A program made the translations under genes and the position numbers. From assembly GCA_002205965.3 (NCBI GenBank), contig NADL03000025.1, positions 496,001 through 560,000 on the forward strand: a stretch of DNA of 64,000 nt, read 5' to 3'. This document shows, one piece after another, positions 43,871-55,639 of this stretch. Below the pieces are notes generated by a model that saw only the letters and a program-made list of their open reading frames with translations, searched no databases and was not told the origin of the DNA. Numbering within the stretch: position 1 is the first letter of the stretch; each line of letters begins with the position of its first letter. The DNA is from Kappaphycus alvarezii (lineage: Eukaryota > Rhodophyta > Florideophyceae > Gigartinales > Solieriaceae).

Positions 43871-46700
43871 CCCCTTTTTTCTTGGCATTGTTACACCAAG
43901 CACATGCTCTCAATTCTATCTATCCATTGTTTACGCGGAAATATTAGTAATCTGTATAGCCAAAGCGTGGGATTGCTGTTGGACACTGAGTGCGTTTTTA
44001 GTTTTTTTAGCGAAAGAACCACTTTCATTCCCTGCGTCAATATACGGATCGCATCGATTTATTTCTTGCGAATGAGCTAAACAATTGGGCAGCATTATGC
44101 TGTATATGCTTCCTGTTTCCTGCCAACTTAAAAATATCACCGGTAAGATACCAGCGGAGAATGAATATCGAAGATACAATATTGCTTGATTGCAAATTTC
44201 GAAATATTTCCCTTTGGACCAATGCATCCGAATACTTTGAAATCTTGAGTACAGCTGCTGCGTGCCTAGAGTTGAAGAATTTGCTCGAGTTTGGATTTTC
44301 TAGATGCTTCACACGTTGATGGCATCTATTTCCCTGGCTTTCCATTCATGTTGTATTGAAGTCCTAATTTGATAGCTTTTTGAAATATTTCTAGAGGCTT
44401 CTTATCTGGAGTAAACGTAGACCCGCACGAAACAGCCGACAGAAAACGATATGAGAGATGAGTTCGACTTTTCTTCCTGGCTTTGCATGAGCTTACAGAG
44501 CTGCAGCAGCATAAGAATGGACTGGATTCCTTCCAGAAGGGGGAGGCCCAAGTCACATTCCAGAACGTTCTATTTCAGAACCCAAATACAGTAGATAAAA
44601 ATACTTGTGTGTGGTGATTCATTGAGAACAACGAAAAAATTCCGTTTTCGGAGATCCTTCCCAGATTTGTGCGGTCCAATCAATTGGAATTGAATGCTGA
44701 TGAATGTTGCCAAAGTAATGCATGACTCACCGTGACCACTTCAACATTGCTGGGTTCATATTCATTTCAGTAAACTGGCTTTTGATACTATAATTGAGCT
44801 CAAGTACCTGACTATTTCAAAGATCCTGGCATTCATAAGCAATGCCTTACACAGAGTCGATTTGTGAGTGCAATCTTCGGCTTTGCTGACTAGAGTTTAT
44901 GGAACTAGTTTCCTACTCTAAGGAAAAGTGACGATCTTTGGCGGTTTCATTTACTCTGTTGCCTTGCACTACTTGTTCTGTTCAAGAACAAGCTTTTGAA
45001 AATGTTTTCCGATGGGCCACTTAAAAGCGAGTCATCACTTCGGTGCACCAAGGCTTTCTGGACGACCGCTTCAATTTCTTCCTTCTCGATAAAATTAAAG
45101 GGAATTTAGTGCTAATAGAAGCAATCACCTTGCAGAACGTCTTGAGCCAGTGCTAACCGGAACATATGCATAAAACGTTCAGATGTTTGCTATCCAGTAA
45201 CAAACTCCTTTTGTTTGAAGCCTTTTTCCGTGTCGGGCACCGGGGAATGTCTGATTTCCGAAAAGAATGAGAAAAGCCATGGGTCATGCCATGCTAGTGG
45301 TTCCTTTAGTGAAGAAGATACACAATATTTCACACTTTGATTGATTGACTGAACATCCCACTTTCACGCCACGAGATTGTTTCCTGCTTCACGAGCCTTC
45401 TTATTTCAAGCAACAAGTATCACTGGACTTGGGATTTTATGAATCTGTCGTGAGCTCCAATGGCTGTCGCGTAAGGGTATGAATGCAATTCCAAGATCTT
45501 GGCTTGATGAGTTTCAATGGTTGCTAAACCCTAATTTCCGTGTTCGTTCCTTCGGTCTCGGAAAATAGAATTTACAATCAGCTGCAATTTCCAATCGTCG
45601 TCTACGAGGTCGGTCGTGAGCGGTACTCAAAACACCTTTTCAAAAAGAAATGGAAGATGGACTACACTGTACTTTGGGTGTGAGACCACTTGCGATGTAT
45701 GTACGTCAGGGCCCCGGAAAACAAAAACGTCTGATATGAACGTTCTCATTATTGTCTCTAGATGAAGGTCATCTAAAGACAATCTCCCGGGACGAAAATT
45801 TCAAACTCGTTTTCCGTGTCCTTCGCACTAATTCAGGACACCTTTACAGTCTTCTTTGATTCGTTTGCAAACGCAAATTTATTTTCACAGCGGATAGGCC
45901 GCAGGACTCTGTATTTTGTAACAAACGTCCATACATAATAACAGCTAACTAATCAACTGCAGAGAACGCTCCACTAGAAAGCTCAGCATCGGTGCCGTAG
46001 AAGGAAAGAACGTCTTTGCAGTTCAATGCCGACACTAACGATGATTGGAAGCATCGCTGCGGACATGTGTGTAAGCCTGGCATGTTTTATTGAAAGTGAC
46101 TGCTAGAGAGCGTGACTGTCGTTATTCCAACGTTCTTTCACCCAGCGTGTGGGGCAGTCCTACTTCCAAAGGACATATTATGGCACGGTATTGCCGCCAT
46201 TATTCAGCGGCAGCTCCGATCGATCACTTGGTACATTTTGGTGGTGCCTCTGGATAGTGGTCGACTATACGCACCACAGGTCGTTCTGTGATACATGAAA
46301 GTTGGGGTCAAAAGGGCGGCCAGAATGTGAAGCTTCTGCATTCACTATTGCACAGATGGAAACGAAAAGTATTGGCGTGACAAGGTAGAGTGAGTAAGGC
46401 GGATCCAGTAACGTATATGTACAAAAACAAGTATGTGTTTGGTGAGTGAACTGCTCACACGAATCATCGAAGGTATTAGTCAAGTGAGGATGTTAAGCCA
46501 AGAAGAATTGGGAGGTGAAAGTGTTGGCGGGTTTGAATACGAATTTGCATCAAATGGCGTATCAACAGGGCTTGACTTTGTTTCGGTCAACACAACAGTA
46601 ACAAAACGTATAAACGTGCTCCAAAAGACAGAGCAGCTCCAAATTTTATCGATTTGCGAAATTTTCCCGCTCTGTTGAAAGCGAGAGACGGGAAATACAG
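43871..46700. other. No gene recognised
   Basis: Short ORFs only, the longest 102 codons (44037-44345, minus). A fragment DFKVFGCIG on minus near 44240 is reminiscent of Copia integrase but is too short to call. Confidence 0.35.
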
Positions 46701-48230
46701 TTGCTGGAGCACTCTGCTGAAATAGTGGATTAATACAAGGGTAAGTCTGTGATTGACTATTGGAATCGGTATAGCATTGGTGGCTTTACGTGTGAGGCGG
46801 ATGACACGACTCGACGGGTGAGAGGGGAGGCGGGTGGGAAGGAGTGCAACGGGTGAGTGCAGAATAAGCGAGCGATAGATCCAGTGTTGAAACAAGTGTT
46901 GGTGGTTCCTTGGCGACTCGTATTGGGTGGAGCGGGAGTAGTAGACCCACCGTTACTGAATTGGATTGGGTTGCGGAGATTGCATTGGCATTGCAGGCCG
47001 GCCCCCGTTGTCAAAGATAAATTTGAAAGATATGGGTGTTACAAAGGCTGACTGGTGAAATGTGAGTTGTGTGAAAACAGCATGTGGAGGGAAAGGGGAA
47101 ATGGGTAGAATACAGGATCCGGATTGGAAAGTAGAGCAGTACGTAATTGATGGGTCTAGGTGAGGCAGCGGATGGATTGTACGTATCGCTCCAGAGGAGT
47201 TGGAGAAGAGTGAAAAGTAGATAAGGAGGGAGGATAAGTTTAGAGGCAGACAGGAGAATTTTGAGCCATTGGGTGTGCAGTGAAGCGTGGGTTGAACGTT
47301 GTTGATGTGAGGAAGATGTGTAAAGCGAGAGGGGGTAATTTAAGACACGTTTGTTGGAAGGAAGCAAAGGAGCGTGTGAAACTGTCGACTAGGGAGGCCA
47401 GTGTTGTGACAAGAACAAAAGTGACTGCTCGGGACGTTGTGTAAACAAAACTTGTAAACGGGAGGGTGTGATATTTATTGAAGAATCAAGTATTCCCTGG
47501 CCCGTTTGCAGAAAAGCCGGTTCTTCGGATGGGGGCAGTATGGATCCTTTAGGGTAGGGGGCGGAGTTGGATCCAAGCACAGGTAAGAAAAGAGGAGCGC
47601 ATTACCTGTTTAGCATTGCAGGTGGGTGTTTGAAAATAAAAACTGAAGGGAATATGTCGAATGTGTATCGTTGAGTATGGTTGATGACTCAAGGGGGTCA
47701 AAAATGTGACTCTAATGTGATAAACCAGGTGAACGGGAACAGGAGTTGGATCGGCACTGTGCACTGGTAGGGCCTTTCTGTTTTGTTTTTTGAGATTATT
47801 TTTGTTTGTTTTCGAGTGATACAGACAATCATAGAAAACGAGACGCAAAAAAGTTACTGGAGAGCAGGGAGTAGAAGCAAATTAGTGCACATGGCGAGGA
47901 AAGGGGAGAAAACGATTGGCATAGCGAGGAAGTGGAAAGCGGAGCGGGTGAGTTCCTCACTGACTTGATGTACGAGATGGAGATTGGGGAAGATGTTTGT
48001 TATTAATTAATTGTGTATTATGTTACCGATGGTGAGTTTTATAATTGAATGAAATTTACAGTGTAAATGAAAAAGAGGTTCCAAAGGCTGCCACGTGCGA
48101 CTTTTCAAAATCCTTGCTGTATGGAGTGTGTAATGCGCCGTGAATATGATTTTAAAGAGAAGCTGAGGCTGAACAGTGGTCGGTTTGGAGGGATCTGACC
48201 TAGTCAACTGTATTCTCTGTGTTTGTTTGA
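46700..48230 (-). other. Purine-rich (+) tract, possible leader of a minus-strand gene
   Basis: Plus strand is G/A-rich (GGGTGAGAGGGGAGGCGGGT, 46818). The skew flips to C/T at about 48.5 kb. Minus ORFs here are compositional. A gene start is possible, but no product can be read. Confidence 0.25.
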
Positions 48231-48599
48231 ATTTAATTTATTTGGGACAACATTGGAGCACAATTTGATAAATAATTTGAGAGCGGGGGTCTATCTCGTG
48301 GCTTTGGCTTTTTTTTTTTTGTCAGTGCAAAAAGGGGTTACTTTTAGATTCATTACAGAGGACACAGTATGATGACACAATGCGCCATGGACTCGAAAGG
48401 ATTGGGCCACGGGAATAGGGGAATATATATATTTATTTATATAATATATAATAAATAACTAAAATGGAACATTGCGGGACTAGCGTGACACATTTATATG
48501 ATTGATTGGTGATTGGTGCACGTAAACTTGGTGCATGATCCTTAATCTCTAATAAACTTTCTTGTTTAAAAAATTTAAATCACAAACTCATTCAAATCA

Positions 48600-49700
48600 T
48601 TCCATTTTTGTCCAGTCGCCCCAACTTATCCTTCAAGCTTCACAAGGAACATTCTAACCCCCCCGCCCCCGCCCCTTCTCTCTCTCAACAGCTCCGTCCA
48701 CTACATCTAACCTCTACCGTAACACCCCGAGATTCTTTGCTTTATTCATACTCAAAATCACCCCCCCCCCCTTCCTACTACCCCGTTCAACCTCTTAATC
48801 CTGCATCTTCTACACTCCGCCGCTGCCCGCCCCCTCCCTCATTCTACATTCTTAACATATTCTATCTTCCCGCCTGCACAGAGGGGTCTTTTCCTTCCTA
48901 TCCGTCCTTCTCCCGCCCAGTGGAATTACCCATAAAACGTCCCCTTCCTCCGTGTCCATCCCGTCTCTCACCAATTACATTCCCAACCAACAACAGCCCC
49001 TTCTCAACCTTTGTCATCCTGCCTTCAACAACCCCCCACTCCCCGCCCCGCTCCCCACTGGACCTTAATACACATCCATTTTCCTTCAACTCCCGCCTTC
49101 CCTCACCCAAACCCTACCGCCCCCCGCCTCCCTTCCCTTTTCCTCCATCTCCCTCCCCACTGTCTATCATCCGCACAAATCATCAAACACCGCACTGTCT
49201 TCTATCATTCTCCTCGTTTTTGCTCCCCTCTTTTCGATCCTTTCATAACATCTTCATACAAATCTCCCCTCTATTTTACCCTGCTCTCCAACCTCGCCTG
49301 TGCTCTCTCATCGCCGCCAATCTCGCCCTTTCACCATCGACGTCCTCATCCTTGTATGTTGGCCATCCCCACCCCTTTCCTACATCCACCCCCATCCTCC
49401 ACCCGTTTCCCGATCTATCTGCTCGCAACTCATCCCCCCCTACAACCCTCGCAATCCACTCTATACATCCACTCTCTTCCCTCTGTGCCCTTCAACCTGT
49501 CTCCATCCAGCCTGTCCGCCTCAGGTTGCATTAGAGGCAGTTTGCTGTCTGTCAACATTTCACCCTTCCCTAATTGCTCGTATGGTGCTGGTGCATCAAC
49601 AGCTCCATCCGCACATCTCACCATTCTCCCAAACTCCCGTCAAGCCTCACTTTGGATACGTCACAATTCCGTACACTGGCTACCATAGCCGTCACACGCA
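48600..49700 (+). other. Pyrimidine-rich leader region
   Basis: C/T make up most of the plus strand, producing long Pro/Ser/Leu ORFs in all three frames (to 308 codons). These look like composition artefacts. The tract leads into the coding region at 49.8-50.65 kb. Confidence 0.4.
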
Positions 49701-49789
49701 ACTCACCCGCCCCGACTCGTCTCAACCATTCCCCCGATCTACCGCGAACATCGCAATGTCACCGCACGCTCTGCGTGCCATGAACCCTG

Positions 49790-50654
49790 TCGGATCCTTA
49801 CATCTTGCAACCCATGACGAAGGAGTCGCCGCCATTGCAAACTTTCCCCTTGCGCTTGACTGGCTCGCCATCGCATTCCCTCCCATTATTGACAATGTTC
49901 CCGTTTTCCCAACCCTGCAGCCATATGCCACCACAGGGTATTCCACCGCCACAACACCCGCTTCATACGCCCGCAGCAATAAGACCGCCCCAACCGGACC
50001 CGATATCGAAGAACCAGGCGACCTCGGCGCTTGTACGCCACTATCGGCCCTATTCAGCAAAGGAAGTGCTGGCGCCGTGCTTCCGTGTCGCCGAGCGGTA
50101 CGTGCTGGGGCGCACGCTGGGCAACCTGTTTGTCCCGACGGAACTGGGCATCCCTCAGCTAGCCAACGAGCGCTGCGCCGATGCACGGTTTGTGCTTGAC
50201 CTTCAAATGGGTCATCGTCGAAGTGCGTCAATATCCCGCCGCAAAGACGCTGCTGTGTATCGCATACGCGTCTCTGCGAGCTGAATTTGTGTCGCTGCTG
50301 CCGCACCACGGTTCGCGCGTGGAGATTACGTACAGAAGAGATCACTCGGTGCCGACTGGACAACTGGACGTGGGACAAGTGTTTGAGAATCTGCCACGAG
50401 GGGATGTTTCGCAGACGTCATGGCATCACTTTTGTATCAACTATCAGTCAATTTTTCCCACCGGCCCCTTGACAGCTACGGTAACTTCGCAACCGGGTTC
50501 CGCGACTGCCAGCTTTAAGAAGGAATCTATCATGGTGACCGTGAATGATCAGTACGCCATGTCCTTTTCCAGCTCTGCGCAAGCGGCTCGTGCTGGTGCA
50601 AGCCAGGCACGAAGGATTGCTCCGAAACGACTATTACCGCGACCGACGACGTAA
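49790..50654 (+). CDS. Conserved-looking protein of unknown function
   Basis: A proline/glutamine-rich N-terminus (MPPQGIPPPQHP region) leads to a better-mixed domain: SALVRHYRPYSAKEVLAPCF, RVAERYVLGRTLGNLFVPTE, LANERCADARFVLDLQM. The frame then shifts by one in a GGG run near 50210 and continues VIVEVRQYPAAKTLLCIAYA, SLRAEFVSLLPHHGSRVEIT, then DVGQVFENLPRGDVSQTSWH, to a stop at 50652. Three plus-strand frames are open in parts. I prefer this path because its composition is balanced. No family is recognised, and the true start is unknown. Confidence 0.4.
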
Positions 50655-51640
50655 CTTTTCTAACAATGACGACTACTGAACGATTGTTTTTGTTCCGCGC
50701 TAAAAAATGGCGAAAGGCCATGTTGAGGTGAGTGACTGTTTGACTAGGAAAACTGGCAAGCTGTTGATTGTTTCAAAATTCAACTTGTCTTTCTCTTTTT
50801 CGGAACTAATACGTGTAAAAAAAAAAGCCTCCTGGGCGATGAGACTGTTGGGAGGACAAATTCAAAAAAAAGAGAGATTTGAATTTATTGATGCGACGCG
50901 TGAAAAACCCTGAGAATGAGCGAATATTTTCTACGTAATGGCAGTGCGGTGATCCGATACGGATCGTGTGACTCGAGACTTTATTAATTTCGGGAGAGGG
51001 GGGAGGGGGAATGAAGGCGCGCGATCTATTGCGGCACACACATGCTGGCTCCATCTGCAATCGGCATTTCAGTTGCAGGTGGTGGACCAAAGTGTGGCAT
51101 GCAAGGTTTGGCGGCAGGTGAGACAAAGCGTGGATTGCGAATATGTGTAGACGGGACTGGAGCGGTAGATGGATGGAGGATGCGGGATTGCAAAATGTGT
51201 TGTGTGCAATTTGGGCTAAAGTAGAGGATGGTGCTATTGTGGGATGGTAATTGGTGGGTCGAGGCCGTATGTATGAAAGGACGGGGGGACGGGGGGCTAT
51301 GATGAGATGCCGATGTGTATGACACACGGGCACATCCAATTGCAGGACTCGCGACCCCAACCACGACGCTGTCCGACCAGAGTGGTGCGGCGGCGGCCCC
51401 GCGGCAGGTACGGTACCATACCACACACAGGCAGGCACTCTACGGCGATATAAGAGAGTAGAGCCGCATTGAACTTTTGTATATAAATATATTTTTTATA
51501 GAAAACTAGAATACAGTAGCACTAGCACTAGCACTAGCACGATGTTTTGGCACCTCCCTGACAGTGACCCAGCGGCCCCCCTCCCCCTCGTCGACTCCCT
51601 CACACACAATTGAAACAGTTTTTCTGGGCGGTCGGCGCTG
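50655..51640. other. Intergenic; no gene recognised
   Basis: Contains a 210-codon minus ORF (50806-51438) of Pro/His/Ser-rich composition that I regard as chance, and a (GCACTA)4 run at 51517-51541. Confidence 0.35.
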
Positions 51641-52036
51641 GGCAGGGGGGCCTGGCCCTTGTTTTCATACAACAAACATAAGCAGCCCAGCTTTACCGAC
51701 CGATTGTTTCAACCTCTCGTCCCGTATGTGTGTGTCGTAGCGGAGAATATTGAAAACGTCTGCGCTCCTCCGTTTGATGGCGCCCCACCTTTCACACCAC
51801 GCAACGTTGATGCGTCACACAAAAAGCACACAACGAAATTCCTGCCCCACTCCACCAGATACATATACAACTTCTCCTGCCCAACTCATTTCTATCCAAG
51901 GGCATCTCCAACTAGCCCACCCTCCCCCATCCCCCATACAACAAAACGTCTTCCCACCATACAACAATCACTCAACCTCAGGCAAATACGGCAATTCACT
52001 TCATTCTCATACAACACACTATCTCGCATTCACTCA

Positions 52037-52045
52037 CACACAAAA

Positions 52046-52077
<32 letters not shown>

Positions 52078-52086
52078 ACAACAATA
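52037..52086 (+). repeat. CAA/CAG microsatellite
   Basis: About 14 CAR codons in a row. In the plus ORF 51659-52414 it would be polyglutamine, but that ORF has no other support and overlaps the TPX2-like gene's 3' end. Confidence 0.85.
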
Positions 52087-52319
52087 CTCTAAACTAAACA
52101 AACTCACAGCACAAACCACTCCACAAACCCTCATTACCTCCACACCCCCTCCCCACTCACTCCGTCTCGCCACCGCCGATCCATCCGCGCAACATAAGCG
52201 GCGAAAACGACTTGCGAAACTCCTCAAACAGGCTACTCTTCCGCACCACGGGCCACGAATCCCCCGATCCACTCTCATCCTCCCCACCTGCCCACCCTCA
52301 ACCATGTCCCCACTCCCAC

Positions 52320-53440
52320 TCAACCTCTCCCCTTCATTTTCAACCCACTACCACCACAACCCACCGGCTCGATATCCCGGCCATAATGCGACTTTGGCAC
52401 GCCCCTCGGCTTGAACTGCGTCTCCTTCAACATACGCATCACCTCCTCCAGCTCCTTTTCCTCCTTTTCCAACTGTTTCCTCTTCTCCTCCCGTTCCATC
52501 GCCGCCATCCTCTCCTGCTGCCTCCGCTGAAACGCCATCGTCCTCTCCCTCCTCTCCATCGCCCCCGCAGCAACTCCTTCCCTCCGTCACGCCACTCACC
52601 TTTGCCTAGGTACAAACGTCGGTCCGTCCAAAATCTCCTCCTTCAACACCACCGGCCTGAACGTCCTTCTCCGATTCTCCTCCTCAGCCTCTCTCTCCAT
52701 TTGCATCATCCTCAGTTCCGTCACCGCCGCATGACGATCCACACCCCGCAACCCAAACGGCTTGGCCACAGTACGCTCCATTCGCACACTCACACGCCGC
52801 TCATTCCCGACACAACTCCCTTTTCATCATATAACTCTCCCTGTCGCCCTATCATTCCCCCTCCCGATTCACCAGCGCATGCGCCATACTCTTCGTCGTG
52901 CCCCTCACCGTCGGCCCACGCCAAAGTCGGGCATTTTATTCGGCACAAATCTCCTCTTTGCCTCCGGCTGAGGCTCTGCAATCTTCCTCTTCCCTTTAAA
53001 CGCCGGCGACTTTGGCACGTACGGCAGTTTGCGAAATTCCTACGACGTTGTTTCACAAGCTCTTCCCTCGCTCCAAATCTCGCTTGTGCTTGATATCGTC
53101 TGCATACAGCTGTGCCTTGCGTTGTGCGGCCAGTTTCGACAGCGGTTTCCCCACGGCGCACAGCTTGGGTGATTTGGGTACGGTGTGTCCGGCCGGCCAG
53201 ACTGCACGCGGCTTGGGTGGCTTTGCAGCGGGACTGTGTGGTTTGTCGTTGCGGTGTGCCGCGGCACGGGTGGCGGCGGCGGCGGCGAGATGGAGGTCGG
53301 GGGAGACTGGGCGGGTGGGACGGGTCCAGAGTTTGTCGAGTGACGAAGGGTGTGTGGTTTGGGGTGGCGGGGTAGGGTTTGGGGTTGGGTTGGGGTTGGG
53401 GTAGGGGTTTGGGGTTGGGTTGGGGTTGGGTGGGTTTCGG
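52320..53440 (-). CDS. TPX2-like microtubule-associated protein
   Basis: Several frames must be joined. In order: a Pro-rich N-terminus, HTVPKSPKL, QRKAQLYADDIKHKRDLERG, FRKLPYVPKSPAFKGKRKI, EAKRRFVPNKMPDFGVG, then MERTVAKPFGLRGVDRHAAV with REAEEENRRRTFRPV, and MERREKRTMAF-like helices ending EEVMRMLKETQFKPRGVPKS, a stop at 52320. The KPFxLR...RH start, a charged helix, then FxPRxVPxxxY-type ends are the TPX2 repeat signature. TPX2 proteins bind microtubules and help spindle assembly. Breaks lie near 53010, 52800 and 52590. The last could be an intron, as TTTGCCTAGG stands there. The domain call rests on motif pattern only. Confidence 0.45.
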
Positions 53441-53445
53441 AGGGG
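53365..53445 (+). repeat. G-rich telomere-like tract
   Basis: Irregular repeats of GGGGTTGGGTT and GGGTTTGGGGTTGGG for about 75 bases, able to form G-quadruplexes. On the minus strand they encode a Pro/Asn repeat in the TPX2-like leader region. Confidence 0.7.
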
Positions 53446-53640
53446 GGGGGAGGGCGGAGGTTTCCGGGAAGCGGGGGAGTGAGGATGGGGTGGAGGTGGC
53501 GGTGACAAAGGGCAGAGTGGGGGGATTCGGGCGACTCGGGCGTGGCGGGGGAGGAGGTGTGGTCGAGGGAGAGGCGGGGTTTGTGGTGCGGGGTTTGGTG
53601 GATGGGATCGGATTTGGTTTTGGGTGGGTAGACTAGCGTT

Positions 53641-54090
53641 GGTGATGTTGGAGAGGGGGGGGTGTAGTAGGGAACATGGTGCGTGGGGAGGAAAGGAAGG
53701 AGCCTAGGGCAAAGAGGATGTTGATGAGACTAGGTTGAGGCGTTGTGGTGGGAGAGGTTGGCGAGAAAGCAAAGCGATCAAATAGTCGAGTCGGTGACCT
53801 CTGCGGCGTGGACTTGGCGCGGAACTGGGCAGGTGGTACAGCGCGGCGGCTACATTTTGAATTTGAAAATGTGGAGATATAAACGTCATATTTGCCGCCA
53901 GTTTTTGTTTGTACCGTCAGTCAGTGCTTGTCAGGAAATAATTCTCTTCATTACAGTACAGTACAGTACAGTACAGTACGTCGAGTAAGATATTTTAAAA
54001 AAGTTTAAAATTCAATTTGTCAAATCAGAGATTAGATGATGTGATGAAGACTGAATACTGTAATGTACTGTAATTCCAATCCTTCGAACC
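53641..54090. other. Intergenic with (TACAG)n microsatellite
   Basis: ACAGTACAGTACAGTACAGT lies at about 53956-53985. The rest holds no gene. Confidence 0.6.
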
Positions 54091-55618
54091 TCAAGCATTC
54101 ACATTCTCCGCGCCAAATTGCATCTCGGCACTGACCACGCGATCAGGCGGAGCATCGGCATCCTGCTCCTCCACATCTATAAACTCATCTTCATCAACAA
54201 CCACAACGGTGCACGTCGGCCTCCTTCGCCCACTCCATCCGCAGCCGCAATACCCGGACGACTTCCCTCCGGAATACTCGCAATCATGCTATCACTGGGC
54301 CAAACCTCCCTACAGCTCGTTTCGAGCATTCAAACTCGCCGTCTCTTCAAACTGCGCCTCTGCCGCATTCCTACCAAACGGATCCATCCAACTGTTCCCG
54401 GCGCACTGCGTTTCCCCGCATCGTTCCTGATTCGACACGCGACCCACCGCCGGGCACGCCCCGCCGCATCCACAACTGCCAAATCCAGGTAAAAGCTGCG
54501 GCACGCCATCGTGTCTCCGTGCAGCGCATACTGCGGCACATACGCCTGTTCGAACCGATTGCACGTCACCATGCCCTGCGTCTGCCATTCTGTAAACGCC
54601 ATTTGGCAATCCTCGTCGCTCTCGAACGGGTATGTCTCCCCGGTGCAACGCGCCGCCACCTCGGCACACCACGTCTCGCTTGTCCTGTCGTACCGCCTCA
54701 GCAACACTGTGTTCCTCGCGTCCCACAGCTGGTGATACCGCATCTGGTAGTTCTCGTCCACCATGTACCATGCCGCCACCCTCGCGCTGCATCTTTCAAA
54801 CGTCACAAAGTCCCTCCTGCCCAGGAAACCTTCCGCCGTCGTCATCCCGCCCATGTACGACACCATATTCGGCGACCTCCAGAAATGCTCCCGCTGAAAT
54901 CCAGCGTCATCCGTTCAAATCCATACGTCGCCTGTCTCGTCATCAAGTACTGCTTCACTCGAACCGTCCCATTGCCAAAAACAATCCACCACCTCCAACG
55001 TCGCTTCCTCCGTGAACATATCCATCCTCAGGAACCAACTCCCCAAATCCCCCTCACTCGCCACCGCATCCGTCCGAAGCGCCTCTAGCGTCGCCTCCCG
55101 CGCTGCCCGTAACTCCGTCGGTGATATCGCAGCGCATCCTTCAGAGAGATCCCAGTCTGGCGTCGATCCGAACGGAGGACACGTCGCAAAGTCCGACGTA
55201 ATCGACCCGCGCGCAGGCCGTTCAAACACCGCAATGCAGAACCCATCACGGAATGAATACGCGTACCCGTTTGCTGCAACGCTGTCCAGAGCGTCAAAGG
55301 CCGTCGACTCGCACCAGCAACTGCCACGTTTCATCATGTTGAACACACATACCCGTTCTCATCGTCAGAGTTATTGTTGGTTGCGTGCCGAGAGTCTGGG
55401 GGGGGGTAGGGCAAGTGGGGACGGACTTACCGGGCATCATTCCACTTTTTCAGTTCATTGCAACACCAGTCGGGTCTGCCCAGCTCGGGTTGGGAGCACA
55501 CGGAAATTACTGACGAGAGGATCGCGCCGCAGTTTTCTTGCCGTTCTTGCGGAATCTGCGCGTGCACAGTCATGGCAAGCGCGAACGCTGTTGCCATGAA
55601 AACTTTAGAAACCCGCAT
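54091..55618 (-). CDS. Secreted cysteine-rich protein, unknown family
   Basis: Starts at 55618 with a signal peptide (MRVSKVFMATAFALAMTVHA) cut before QIPQ. NCGAILSSVISVCS, then PDWCCNELKKW, then (next exon) GSCWCES give a C...C...CC...CxC order reminiscent of lipid-transfer-type proteins. The first exon ends at a GTAAGT donor near 55431. The frame resumes after an AG near 55366, a 60-75 base intron. Further domains include CEVAA-type WCAEVAARCTGETYP, TWQTQGMVTCNRFEQAY and, after one added T in GATTTGG, DFGSCGCGGACPAVG. The acidic C-terminus VVVVDEDEFIDVEEQDAD stops at 54091. One in-frame TGA (about 54916) and three one-base shifts interrupt it. The pattern is seen. The lipid-transfer likeness is inference. 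Confidence 0.5.
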
Positions 55619-55639
55619 CTTTCAGAGGCGGGTTATTTA

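Noticed and set aside
43900-44350. Possible Copia integrase fragment (DFKVFGCIG)
   Set aside because: Only one short motif, with no other conserved block in register.
48608-50199. Long plus ORFs of 308, 225 and 299 codons
   Set aside because: All three frames are open in a C/T-rich tract, and products are Pro/Ser/Leu/His-rich without motifs. Only the region after about 49.8 kb has balanced composition.
49722-50378. 218-codon minus ORF
   Set aside because: Shadow of the plus-strand coding. Rich in Arg/Ala/Gly with no motif.
51659-52414. 251-codon ORF with polyglutamine
   Set aside because: Driven by the CAA/CAG microsatellite and pyrimidine-rich DNA. It overlaps the better supported TPX2-like gene on minus.
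54091-55400. Alternative genetic code with TGA or TAG read as amino acids
   Set aside because: In-frame stops cluster where a one-base frame change explains them better, and other genes use TGA and TAA as normal stops.
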